Source of the DNA: Ga0077555 sp050187415
GTDB taxonomy: Bacteria; Pseudomonadota; Alphaproteobacteria; Rhizobiales; Hyphomicrobiaceae
Direction: 5' to 3'
DNA: 64,000 nucleotides
Assembly: GCA_050187415.1 (NCBI GenBank)
Contig: JBFWXN010000003.1
Span: 71,878-135,877 of the forward strand
A program made the translations under genes and the position numbers. Position 1 is the stretch's first letter; every line of letters starts with the position of its first letter. This document shows positions 53,255 through 61,800 of this stretch, piece after piece. The notes beneath the pieces were generated by a model that was not told the DNA's origin, did not search any database, and saw nothing but the letters and a program-made list of their open reading frames with translations.

Positions 53255-54469
53255 CTAAATGACTCCGGCCGCCTTGAGTTCCGAAATCTCGCTTTCGCTC
53301 AGCCCGAGCCAACCCCCATAAATCTCGGCGTTGTGTTGGCCAACCGTCGGGCTCGGCGTCGTCTCGACCTGGTCGGCGCCGTGAAACCGCAACGGGCTGG
53401 TCGGCACCGTGATCCGGCCGAGCTCGGGATGTTCGATCTCTTCGAGCATGCCGCGCTCGTGCATATGCTTGTCGTCGATGACCTCGCGCAGGTTCCGCAC
53501 CGGCGCGCACGGGACCCGGAAACGCCGTAGGATGGCGATTGCCTCGTCGCGGGTCTTGCTCATGGTCCAAGCCTCGACCATGCCGTCGACCTCGGGCATG
53601 CGTTTCACACGCTCGTGGTTCGGCGTGAACCGCGGATCATGCTTCAGTTCCGGCCGTTCGATCGCATCAAGAATGTTGAGCCAGTGATCCTCGGTTACGG
53701 TGATGATGGCGATGTGCCCGTCCGACGTGGCGTAAACGTTATAAGGAGCGATGCTCAAGCCGCCGTGCCGGTTCCCCGTGCGCGGAGGAATTTCGCCTTT
53801 GCGATTGTAAAGAAACGAAAGGTTGGAGGCGAGCGTCGGATAGACCGATTCCTGCATGGCCACTTCGACGAGCCGGCCTTGGCCCGTGAAATTCCGTTCG
53901 TAAAGCGCGGTCACGATGGCGCCATAGAGATGCACGCCGCTCATGAAGTCGACGATCGCCGGCCCGGCCTTGACCGGAGGCCCGTCTGGAAATCCCGTAA
54001 TGCTCATGATGCCGGACGCGGCCTGCACCGTGAGATCCATCGCGAGGTTGTCCCGGTCCGGTCCGTCGAGGCCGTACCCCGTGCCGGAGGCGTAGACCAG
54101 CCGCGGGTTGATCTCGCGCATCACGCTCCAGCCGACCTCGAGCCGGTCCATCGCGCCGGGAGCGAAATTCTCGATCAGCACATCGGCTTGCGCGGCCATC
54201 CGCTTGAGTAGGGCCTTGCCTTCAGGATGCTTCAGATTGAGCGAGATCCCCTGCTTGTTCGAGTTGAGCATCGCGAAGGGAAATGTGGCGCTCATGCCGA
54301 CCATCGCCCGCAGTCGCGCCGGCTCGCCCCGCGGTGGCTCCACCTTGATGATCCTCGCGCCGGCCTTGGCCATCAGCAGCGAGGCATAGGGCCCCTGATA
54401 GATCTGCCCGAGATCGATCACGGTAATCCCGGCCAGCGGCATGTTGGCCCGGCCTGTCGACGTCGTCAT
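53255..54469 (-). CDS. CaiB/BaiF family (class III) CoA transferase
   Basis: 404 residues. Family III features: GITVIDLGQIYQGPYASLLMAKAGARIIKVEPPRGEPARL at the N-terminus, IENFAPGAMDRLEVG, and the catalytic Asp in NLAMDLTVQAASGIMSITG. The C-terminal half ends with VGQHNAEIYGGWLGLS. It moves CoA between an acyl-CoA (often succinyl- or formyl-CoA) and a carboxylic acid. The presence of MTTSTGRANMPLAGITV at the start is fully in-frame from ATG 54469. The downstream VOC protein may act on the same CoA esters. Confidence 0.92.
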   Translation of the reverse strand: MTTSTGRANMPLAGITVIDLGQIYQGPYASLLMAKAGARIIKVEPPRGEPARLRAMVGMSATFPFAMLNSNKQGISLNLKHPEGKALLKRMAAQADVLIENFAPGAMDRLEVGWSVMREINPRLVYASGTGYGLDGPDRDNLAMDLTVQAASGIMSITGFPDGPPVKAGPAIVDFMSGVHLYGAIVTALYERNFTGQGRLVEVAMQESVYPTLASNLSFLYNRKGEIPPRTGNRHGGLSIAPYNVYATSDGHIAIITVTEDHWLNILDAIERPELKHDPRFTPNHERVKRMPEVDGMVEAWTMSKTRDEAIAILRRFRVPCAPVRNLREVIDDKHMHERGMLEEIEHPELGRITVPTSPLRFHGADQVETTPSPTVGQHNAEIYGGWLGLSESEISELKAAGVI

Positions 54470-54703
54470 GAATGTGCCCTTGGTGCATGGACGAGGAGCC
54501 GGTGAGCGGCTCTTGCGCAGTCAACGGCAGCCGCCGCCACGTGTAAAGTGCATCGGTGAGCCGCCCGTGGCCAAAGTCGGAAAAAGGGTTTGGAAACAAA
54601 TTCTGGTGGGCTTCACAGGACCAGCACATATGTCTAGTATGTTTACAGAAGTCGAAGCGATCCGAGTGCGATTCGGACAGGAAACTGTCAGGACTGCTGT
54701 CTC

Positions 54704-55264
54704 GTGAGCATGCACACCGCATCCGCGAAGAACTCTCCGGCCCTCGTGCTGAATGCCGACTTCAGGCCACTCAGCTATTATCCGCTCTCGTTGTGGAGCT
54801 GGCAGGAGACGGTGAAGGCCGTTTTTCTCGATCGTGTGAACATTGTTTCCGAGTACGATCGGCTGGTACATAGCCCGACGTTCGAGATGCGGCTGCCGAG
54901 CGTCGTCGCGCTGAAGACCTACGTCAAGCCGGCATTGTATCCGGCTTTCACGCGGTTCAACGTCTTCCTGCGCGACAAGTTCTCGTGCCAGTACTGCGGC
55001 TGTAAGAGCGAGTTGACGTTCGATCATCTGATCCCCCGATCCCGTGGCGGCCAGACACGCTGGGATAACGTCGTGACGGCGTGCGCGCCCTGCAATCTCA
55101 CCAAGGGCGGGCTGATGCCGGAGCATGCGGGAATGAGGCCCATGCAGTGGCCTTACCGGCCGACTGTCTTCGAGCTGCATCGGAACGGCCGCCTTTTCCC
55201 GCCCAACTATCTGCACGAGAGCTGGCTAGACTATTTGTACTGGGATACCGAGCTCGAGCCGTAG
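54704..55264 (+). CDS. HNH endonuclease family protein
   Basis: 186 residues (GTG 54704; ATG two codons later is an alternative). The HNH core is complete: zinc CxxC in CQYCGCKSELTFDHLIPRSRGG, then DNVVTACAPCNLTKGG with the second CxxC. The N-terminal part (LVLNADFRPLSYYPLSLWSWQETVKAVFLDRVNIV) is the conserved leader of a chromosomal HNH family common in alphaproteobacteria, whose role is unknown (not a homing or restriction enzyme by context). It precedes rpsT by about 280 bases. Confidence 0.9.
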   Translation: MSMHTASAKNSPALVLNADFRPLSYYPLSLWSWQETVKAVFLDRVNIVSEYDRLVHSPTFEMRLPSVVALKTYVKPALYPAFTRFNVFLRDKFSCQYCGCKSELTFDHLIPRSRGGQTRWDNVVTACAPCNLTKGGLMPEHAGMRPMQWPYRPTVFELHRNGRLFPPNYLHESWLDYLYWDTELEP

Positions 55265-55547
55265 CCAGACAATGGCGTGTCGATCTCGGCGCCCTTGAAC
55301 GGTTCGTAAAAATGCGTCGAGTCGTCGATGCCGTAAGAGTGGTCCCCTGCGCCCGTTGACCGGCGGTCGCAGCCCGGGCTATAGACCGTGCCACACGAGA
55401 TGCCGCCCTGGGTTTCTACCCACGGGCGGATTGCGCGTTTGCGCCGGCCCCGGTCTCGGAAGATGTTTTGCCGAAGGGCAGGATTGCGAGACGAGCCGCC
55501 GCCGCGCTTCAGAGATCACAAGGTTGCTAACACCAACGGAGTAAGGA

Positions 55548-55832
55548 ATGCCCAATACGAAATCGGCGAAGCGCGCTGAGCGCGTCACGCTACGGCGCAC
55601 CGAGGTTAACAAGGCGCGCCGCTCGCGGATGAGGACGATGGTGCGCAATGTCGAGACCGCGCTCGCCGAGGGCAATGCCGAGGCCGCTGCAGCTGCCATC
55701 AAGGCAGCCGAGCCCGTGTTGATGCGTACGGCTCAGCAGGGCATCGTCCACAAGCGCACCGCTGCCCGAAAGGTGTCGCGGCTGAACAAGCGCCTCAAGG
55801 CACTTGCGCCCACGGGACAGCCGTCCGCTTAG
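55548..55832 (+). CDS. rpsT: 30S ribosomal protein S20
   Basis: 94 residues: MPNTKSAKRAERVTLRRTEVNKARRSRMRTMVRNVETAL, then GIVHKRTAARKVSRLNKRLKAL at the C-terminus. It binds 16S rRNA helix 44 region in the small subunit. Placement upstream of dnaA is the usual alphaproteobacterial arrangement. A GGAG lies before the start. The transcript is probably stopped by the hairpin at 56008-56034. Confidence 0.97.
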   Translation: MPNTKSAKRAERVTLRRTEVNKARRSRMRTMVRNVETALAEGNAEAAAAAIKAAEPVLMRTAQQGIVHKRTAARKVSRLNKRLKALAPTGQPSA

Positions 55833-55854
55833 CGCCGTTCTGCTGTACGGTATG

Positions 55855-56034
55855 TTCGTGGTCTGGACTCAACAAGCGTCGGAACCCGCGGACACTGCAA
55901 ACGCCCGATAGAGTCCTGAGCTGAAACGCGAATATTGAGACTCAGCTCTCATCGGGCGTCGGTCCAGCGCAATCCACCCTCGCCTGACCAAACCAAAACG
56001 AGATTCAAGGGCGCCTTTTTCCGGCGCCCTTTTT
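55855..56034 (+). ncRNA. Structured intergenic RNA candidate (6S-like rod or rpsT 3' UTR)
   Basis: A long imperfect hairpin precedes the terminator. ACGCCCGAT at 55901-55909 pairs perfectly with ATCGGGCGT at 55951-55959, and GAGCTGA at 55918-55924 with TCAGCTC at 55942-55948; an eight-base bulge on the 5' side and a two-base bulge on the 3' side separate them, and the loop is 17 bases. Outer segments GGAC (55890-55893)/GTCC (55962-55965) and GGTCTGG (55860-55866)/CCAAACC (55988-55994) can extend the rod. CCTGAGC and TCGGTCC, words seen in gammaproteobacterial 6S RNA bubbles, are present, but 6S RNA usually lies elsewhere. May instead be an untranslated tail of rpsT. Confidence 0.35.
56008..56034 (+). 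terminator. Rho-independent terminator
   Basis: Eight-base perfect stem AGGGCGCC / GGCGCCCT around TTTTTCC, followed by five T. It ends transcription from rpsT and/or the structured RNA candidate before the rhodanese and dnaA genes. Confidence 0.88.
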
Positions 56035-56418
56035 GCTTTCTGCGGCGCGCTCGATTCACTCATATCTCTCAACGAGTTCTCCACAGTCTTCCGGCGGCGC
56101 ATCCGGGTTGTCCGACAAGCGACGTTCCGTCGCATGGCAGGCGCCGCAAAGGGTCCAACTGATTTGTCCAAGCTTGCATCCGGTTAAGTTTTGGTTAAAG
56201 GTCTTTCCAGGTCGCGGCGCGTGCGGCGCCCGTCGTACAGTTTGATCTTGCGTACCCAGTATGAGTTCAGGGCCCATTAGGCTCTAAATGTATCCCGCGT
56301 AGGTCTGTAATGGCAGCGTTGTCTCGCCCGGCGACCGGTCGAGCTGCCGAGCGATGTGCGGCCGCCGTGCGAAGTTCGCGATGGTTGGTTCGAAAGATAT
56401 CGTTAGGAGGACGTGCGC
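56035..56418. other. Leader region before rhodanese and dnaA
   Basis: About 380 bases without a gene. One near-match to a DnaA box (TTCTCCACA at 56077-56085, one mismatch to TTATCCACA) and one GATTC site at 56053-56057 are seen. A cluster of boxes or an AT-rich unwinding element is not found, so this is not a convincing replication origin. Probably holds the promoter of the rhodanese/dnaA unit. Confidence 0.45.
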
Positions 56419-56862
56419 GTGGTTGCCGAGGCGTCAACGGTTGCCGAGAATGTTCCAGTCGAGGCCGCTTGGCAGCGGCTTTCCGAGATAAACGACTCCA
56501 TTCTGATCGATGTGCGGACTCGAGCGGAATGGTCATTTGTCGGTCTCCCGGATTTGGCCTCGGTCGGCAAGGAAACCGTTCTCGTCGAATGGCAAAGCTT
56601 TCCCGACAGTCGCCCGAACAAGGCGTTTGTCGCGGAACTGTCGGAGCGCCTCGCGGCACTTGGGGCTTCGCGAGATACGGAATTGTACTTCATCTGTCGC
56701 TCGGGAGCTCGCAGTCAGTCCGCGGCTCAGGCCATGCTGTCGGCGGGATTTACGCGTTGCTTCAATGTCGCGGAGGGGTTTGAGGGGCCTCTCGACGATG
56801 TTCGGCACCGCAGTGTCCGTGGCGGCTGGAAGTACAAGGGACTGCCTTGGGTGCAGTCGTAA
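56419..56862 (+). CDS. Rhodanese-like sulfurtransferase
   Basis: 147 residues. The site TTAGGAGG (56403-56410) is eight bases from GTG 56419 but only two from GTG 56413, so the inner start is preferred. Single rhodanese domain with DVRTRAEWSFVGLPDL (CDC25-like loop start) and the active-site loop FICRSGARSQSAAQAM with the catalytic Cys. It may transfer sulfur to an unknown acceptor in the cytosol. It sits between rpsT and dnaA, 133 bases ahead of dnaA, and may be co-transcribed with it. Confidence 0.85.
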   Translation: MVAEASTVAENVPVEAAWQRLSEINDSILIDVRTRAEWSFVGLPDLASVGKETVLVEWQSFPDSRPNKAFVAELSERLAALGASRDTELYFICRSGARSQSAAQAMLSAGFTRCFNVAEGFEGPLDDVRHRSVRGGWKYKGLPWVQS

Positions 56863-56995
56863 TCGTCGGCAAGAAGGGGGTATTGCGTAGGCCGATACAC
56901 AGAACATAGGCCGGCCCGGAGGGTCGGCGCGCTGAAGCAGGCTGCGAGGGCATAAAGCAGACTCTGCTTCACGAAGTAATGCGGGGAACGGATCA

Positions 56996-58675
56996 ATGAT
57001 TCACGACAAAGATTTCGCACCGCGCTCTGAGGGGCGTGGCGCGGACAAGGGACGCTTTCGCCCTGTCGGCTCGGCGGTGATCGAAAAGGGGCATTTTGAC
57101 GAGACGGCACCTGATAATGAGGCTGGCCTGGGGGCATCCAGCCATCGAACTCAGTGTGACGCTGAGCTGGCGCCTGCCGGCGAGGCCGGGAAACCCCAGC
57201 CTGACGAGGCCGCGGACCTGTCTCGGCGCGGCGTGAAGGTCAAGGCCGCGCTGCGGGCAAGATTGGGCGAGGAGGTTTTCTCGAGCTGGTTCACCACGGT
57301 CGAGTTTCAGAGCTTCGACGGTCGTTTGCTGAAGGTGACGGTGCCCGTCAAATTCCTGCGCAACTGGATCCAGTCGCATTACGCCGACATTCTCGTGAGC
57401 TGCGCCACGTCGGAGTTCGCAGGCGTCGAGCAGGTCGAGGTGCTCCTGCGCCAGCCGAGTGCGCTGGCCAGCAAGTCCCCGACGCCGAACGCTCATCGCC
57501 CATCGGCTGGCGAACCACTGCGCGCCGGTGCCGAGGGCGGCCTCTCGGATCGAATGTCGCCGGGCGTCGGCGCACCGGTCGGCCCTCGCGTTCTTGTGAA
57601 TGGTCTCGAAGGCTCGCCGCTCGACCCGCGCTACACATTCGACAGTTTCGTTGTTGGACCGGCGAATCGCATGGCGCATGCCGGCGCTGTGCAGGTGGCC
57701 GAGACGGTCTTCGCCGAGAGCCGCGGTTTCAACCCACTGTTCCTCCACTCGAGCGTGGGGCACGGCAAGTCGCATCTCCTGCAGGCCATCGCATGGGAGG
57801 TCCGCCGCCGCACGCCGCACGCGAAGGTCCTCTATCTGACGGCCGAGCGCTTCCGTTACACGTTTGTCGAGGCACTGCGCGCTCAGGATGCGATGGCGTT
57901 CAAGGACCGCTTCCGTTCGATCGACATGCTGCTGATCGACGATCTCGAGTTCATGACCGGCGAGAAGACGGAACTTGAATTCGATCATATCATCAACATG
58001 CTGCTCGACAGCGGTCGCCAACTCGTCGTCGCCTCGGCCCGTCCCCCGGCGCAACTGTCGCGTCTCAATGACCGCATGCGCTCGCGCTTGCAGCGGGGCC
58101 TCGTGACCGAAATCGGCGCTATGGACCGCGAGCTTCGCGTTCGCATCCTCGAGCGCCGCATCCAGGAGAAGCGGGCGGGCGATCCCTCGTTCGAGATCCC
58201 GCGTGAGGTGGCGACCATGGTGGCCGACAAGCTCACCGAGAGCGGCCGCGAGCTCGAAGGCGCCGTCACACGCCTCTACGCTCAATGGCAACTGATGCGC
58301 AGCCCCGTCACTGTCGATATTGCAGAGGGGCTTCTTCGCGACCTCGTCGCCAGCGGCGAGCCGCGTCGTATCCGCATCGAGGACATCCTCAAGATCGTGT
58401 CGCGTCATTACGGCATTTCGCGCAACGATATCCTGTCCGAGCGCCGCCACCGGTCCGTGGTCTGGCCGCGCCAGATCGGGATGTATCTCGCCAAGCAGTT
58501 GACGGCGCGCTCGCTGCCTGAAATCGGCCGCCGCTTCGGCAATCGCGATCACACCACGGTCCTTCATGCGATCCGAAAGATCGAAGGACAGATCACGTCC
58601 AATTCGCAGTTGAAGGACGAGATCGAGGATCTGAAGAAGCAGCTCGGTCCCGAGGCCTCCGGCACACTCCGCTGA
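56996..58675 (+). CDS. dnaA: Chromosomal replication initiator DnaA, with divergent ATPase core
   Basis: 559 residues, longer than E. coli DnaA (467) because of an N-terminal extension of about 75 residues and a long linker. Domain I: VKAALRARLGEEVFSSWFTTVEFQS and FLRNWIQSHYADIL. Domain III P-loop is HSSVGHGKSHLLQAI (251-265), against the usual A/G-x-x-GLGKTHL, and Walker B is LLIDDLEFMTGEKT (312-325) instead of IDDxQFxAGK. Domain IV is canonical: SERRHRSVVWPRQIGMYLAK, and the signature GRRFGNRDHTTVLHA at 511-525. It opens DNA at oriC. The ATG is itself followed by a GATTC site (56999-57003), suggesting CcrM control as in Caulobacter. Confidence 0.93.
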   Translation: MIHDKDFAPRSEGRGADKGRFRPVGSAVIEKGHFDETAPDNEAGLGASSHRTQCDAELAPAGEAGKPQPDEAADLSRRGVKVKAALRARLGEEVFSSWFTTVEFQSFDGRLLKVTVPVKFLRNWIQSHYADILVSCATSEFAGVEQVEVLLRQPSALASKSPTPNAHRPSAGEPLRAGAEGGLSDRMSPGVGAPVGPRVLVNGLEGSPLDPRYTFDSFVVGPANRMAHAGAVQVAETVFAESRGFNPLFLHSSVGHGKSHLLQAIAWEVRRRTPHAKVLYLTAERFRYTFVEALRAQDAMAFKDRFRSIDMLLIDDLEFMTGEKTELEFDHIINMLLDSGRQLVVASARPPAQLSRLNDRMRSRLQRGLVTEIGAMDRELRVRILERRIQEKRAGDPSFEIPREVATMVADKLTESGRELEGAVTRLYAQWQLMRSPVTVDIAEGLLRDLVASGEPRRIRIEDILKIVSRHYGISRNDILSERRHRSVVWPRQIGMYLAKQLTARSLPEIGRRFGNRDHTTVLHAIRKIEGQITSNSQLKDEIEDLKKQLGPEASGTLR

Positions 58676-58873
58676 AACTGTTGCGCAAGGGCGATGAGAT
58701 CGATCGGGCGGGGCGCGCAAGCGGTCCGCCCTAATCATTTCCGTCGACGCCAGCCTTTTGCCCGAACCTCGTGTGCGGTTGAGCATTGAAAGCAGTGTCG
58801 CCTCGTCCGATCATGGCATGTCGCCATTGGCCGCGCAGAAGTGCGAGAGCAGCTGGCCCCGACGGAGAGTGCC

Positions 58874-61800
58874 ATGCCTAAAGTTTCCGAGCCGGCCTCC
58901 CACAGCGACCTTCCCCAGGTGGAGGCGTTGATCGAGAACCGCGCACCGAATGCCGGCGGTCGCGATGTGTTCCTGCGCGCACTGCTCGCCTCGACCGATC
59001 CATCGAGTTTTTCGGCCGTGGCGCCGGAGGCTTTGGCGCATGAGGTCCTGCTCGGCTTCGCGGCGATCGCAGTCCGCAAGCGGGGCGAGCATCGTGTCGG
59101 CAGCCGTCCATCGTTGGTCGTTTCCGGTGGTACCGCCATCGAAATCACGAACGACGACATGCCCTTCCTGCTGGATAGTATTCTGGCGGAATTGCAAGCG
59201 CGGGGCCTCGACGTGGCGCTCGTCCTGCATCCGATCATCAAGTGTGATCGAACCGAGGACGGCCGTTTGCTGAATGTAGCTGGACTGGGCGACGCCGATT
59301 GGGGTGACGGGCGCCAGGAAAGTTATATCGCGATCCACCTTGCGCCGCTGACGGCCCCTCGCCAGGAGGAGCTGTGCGCAGCCCTGTCGGCCATACTCGA
59401 CGAGGTCCGCCTGGCGGTGAGCGATTGGCGGCCGATGCTGTCTCGCGTCCGCATGGCGGCCGAGACGCTGTCGGAGGCGTCGGCTGGCCTCGATAAAGCC
59501 ATGCTCGACGAGCAAGTCGCGTTTCTGAACTGGCTGACCGACGACAACTTCACCTTTCTCGGGACCCGCGACTATCGCCTGGAAGGCGGCCTCGAGAATG
59601 GCGACTTGATCTCGGAGGACGGCGACGGCCTCGGGCTGCTCGCGGATCCGAGCGTCCACGTTCTGCGCCGCGGCAGCGAACTGGTCGTGATGACACCGGA
59701 GCTGCGCCAGTTTTTCTTCGCTCGCGAGCCGCTTCTCATCACGAAGGCGAACGTCGTCAGCCGCGTGCATCGCCGGGTGCACATGGATTACATCGGCCTG
59801 AAGAAATACGGCCCCGATGGCGCCGTCGTCGGCGAGCTTCGCGTCGTCGGCCTCTTCACCTCGTCGGCCTATACGCAGTCCCCGCAGCGCATTCCGCTGC
59901 TGCGCCGCAAGGTGGGCGAGGTCATCGACACGCTCGCCCTCGCCCAGGGCAGCCATGACGCCAAGTCGCTCGTCAACGCCCTGGAGACGTTCCCGCGCGA
60001 CGAGCTGTTCCAGATCGGGACGGACGACCTCGTGCGCTGGGTGGCGGGCATTCTCGATCTCGAGATCCGGCCGCGTGTCCGAGTATTCCTGCGCTTCGAT
60101 CGCTTCGATCGCTTCGTGTCCGCGCTGATCTACGTGCCGCGCGACCGCTATTCGAGCAGCGTGCGCGAGCGTATCGGCGAGTTCATGTCGGCGCGCTTCG
60201 AAGGCTACGTCGCCGCTTACTATCCGCATTTTCGAGAGGGACCGCTGGCACGAGTGCACTTTATCGTTGCGCGCCGGAGCGGCCGCATTGCGCCCGTGCC
60301 GGTCGACGAGCTCGAGGCGGGCATCGGGCGGATCGTGCGCACCTGGGACGACGAGTTGAAGACGGCATTGGCCGGCATGGGGAACGATGCGGCGTCCCTT
60401 CTGCTGCGCTATCAGAAGGCATTTCCGGCGGGTTATGCCGAAGTCTTCGATGCTCAACGCGCGCTCGAGGACATCGCGCGCATCGAACGGCTTGCGCCCG
60501 GTCGGCGGGCGGCGATCGACATCCATCGCGAATCCAATTTGCCGTCGAGCCGCGTCCGGGCTGCCATCTATTGCCTCGATGAGCCGATTCGCCTGTCCGA
60601 GCGGGTGCCACTGCTCGAGAACCTGGGTTTCTCTGTCATCGACGAGCGAACCTGGCGGCTGACACCGCGCCTCGAGGGAAGAGCGCGAACGGTGGTGCTC
60701 CACGACATGGTTCTGGAGACGTTCGACGGCCGGCCCCTCGAGCTTGGCACGTCGCTCGACGAGCGTCTCGAGGAGACCTTCATCGCCATTCTCGATGGCA
60801 ATTCCGATAACGATGCATTCGATCGCCTCGTTCTGGCCGCCGGTCTCGAGTGGCGCGAAGCCGCCGTGCTCCGGGCTTACGCGGCGTATCTTCGCCAACT
60901 CGGATCGGCATTCGGCCCACGCTATATCGCCGAGACCATGGTCGCCCACGAGCTGTTGGTGCGAGAGCTGGTCGACCTCTTCCACACCCGCTTCGACCCC
61001 GATCTTCCACTCGATGGCGCGGCGCGCGAAGCCAGGTCGCAAGCGATCGTCGAACGTATCGAGACGGCGCTCGCGGAGGTCGCGAGCCTCGATCACGACC
61101 GCATCGTGCGCGCGTTGCTCTCTTTGCTCCAGGCCACCGTCAGAACGACCTACTACCAGCGCGCGGTCGACGGCACGCCGCCATCCACCATCGCGTTCAA
61201 GTTCGACGGCAAGCAGCTCGCCATGGCGCCTGCACCGCTGCCATTCCGAGAGATCTTCGTTGCCGGCCCGAGAGTGGAAGGCGTGCATCTGCGGTTCGCC
61301 GCGATCGCTCGTGGCGGCATCCGATGGTCGGATCGCGCCCTCGACTATCGCACCGAGGTGCTGGGCCTTGCCAAGGCCCAGCAGGTCAAGAATGCGGTCA
61401 TCGTACCGGCAGGTGCCAAAGGCGGCTTTTTTCCGAAGCGCCTGCCGCGTGGCGGTAGCCGGGAGGAAATGCAGGCCGAAGGCGTCGCCGCCTATCGCAC
61501 GTTCATCGGTGCCATGCTCGACCTCACGGACAACATTGTCGATGGCGCCGTGGTACCGCCGCATCGAGTGTTGCGACACGACCTGGACGACCCCTATCTG
61601 GTGGTTGCCGCCGACAAGGGCACCGCAACCTTCTCCGATATCGCCAACGGCATCGCCGAAGAACGGGGCTTCTGGCTCGGCGATGCGTTCGCCTCCGGCG
61701 GCTCGGCCGGCTACGACCATAAAGGCATGGGCATCACCGCCCGCGGCGCCTGGGAGTGCGTAAAACGCCATTTCCGCGAGATGGATATGGACATCCAGGT

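Noticed and set aside
55833..56995. Replication origin next to dnaA
   Set aside because: Only one imperfect DnaA box and no AT-rich unwinding region were found.
58700..58740. Possible terminator after dnaA (GGGCGG ... CCGCCC)
   Set aside because: The arms are six bases with a 14-base loop and no T run follows, so the case is too weak.
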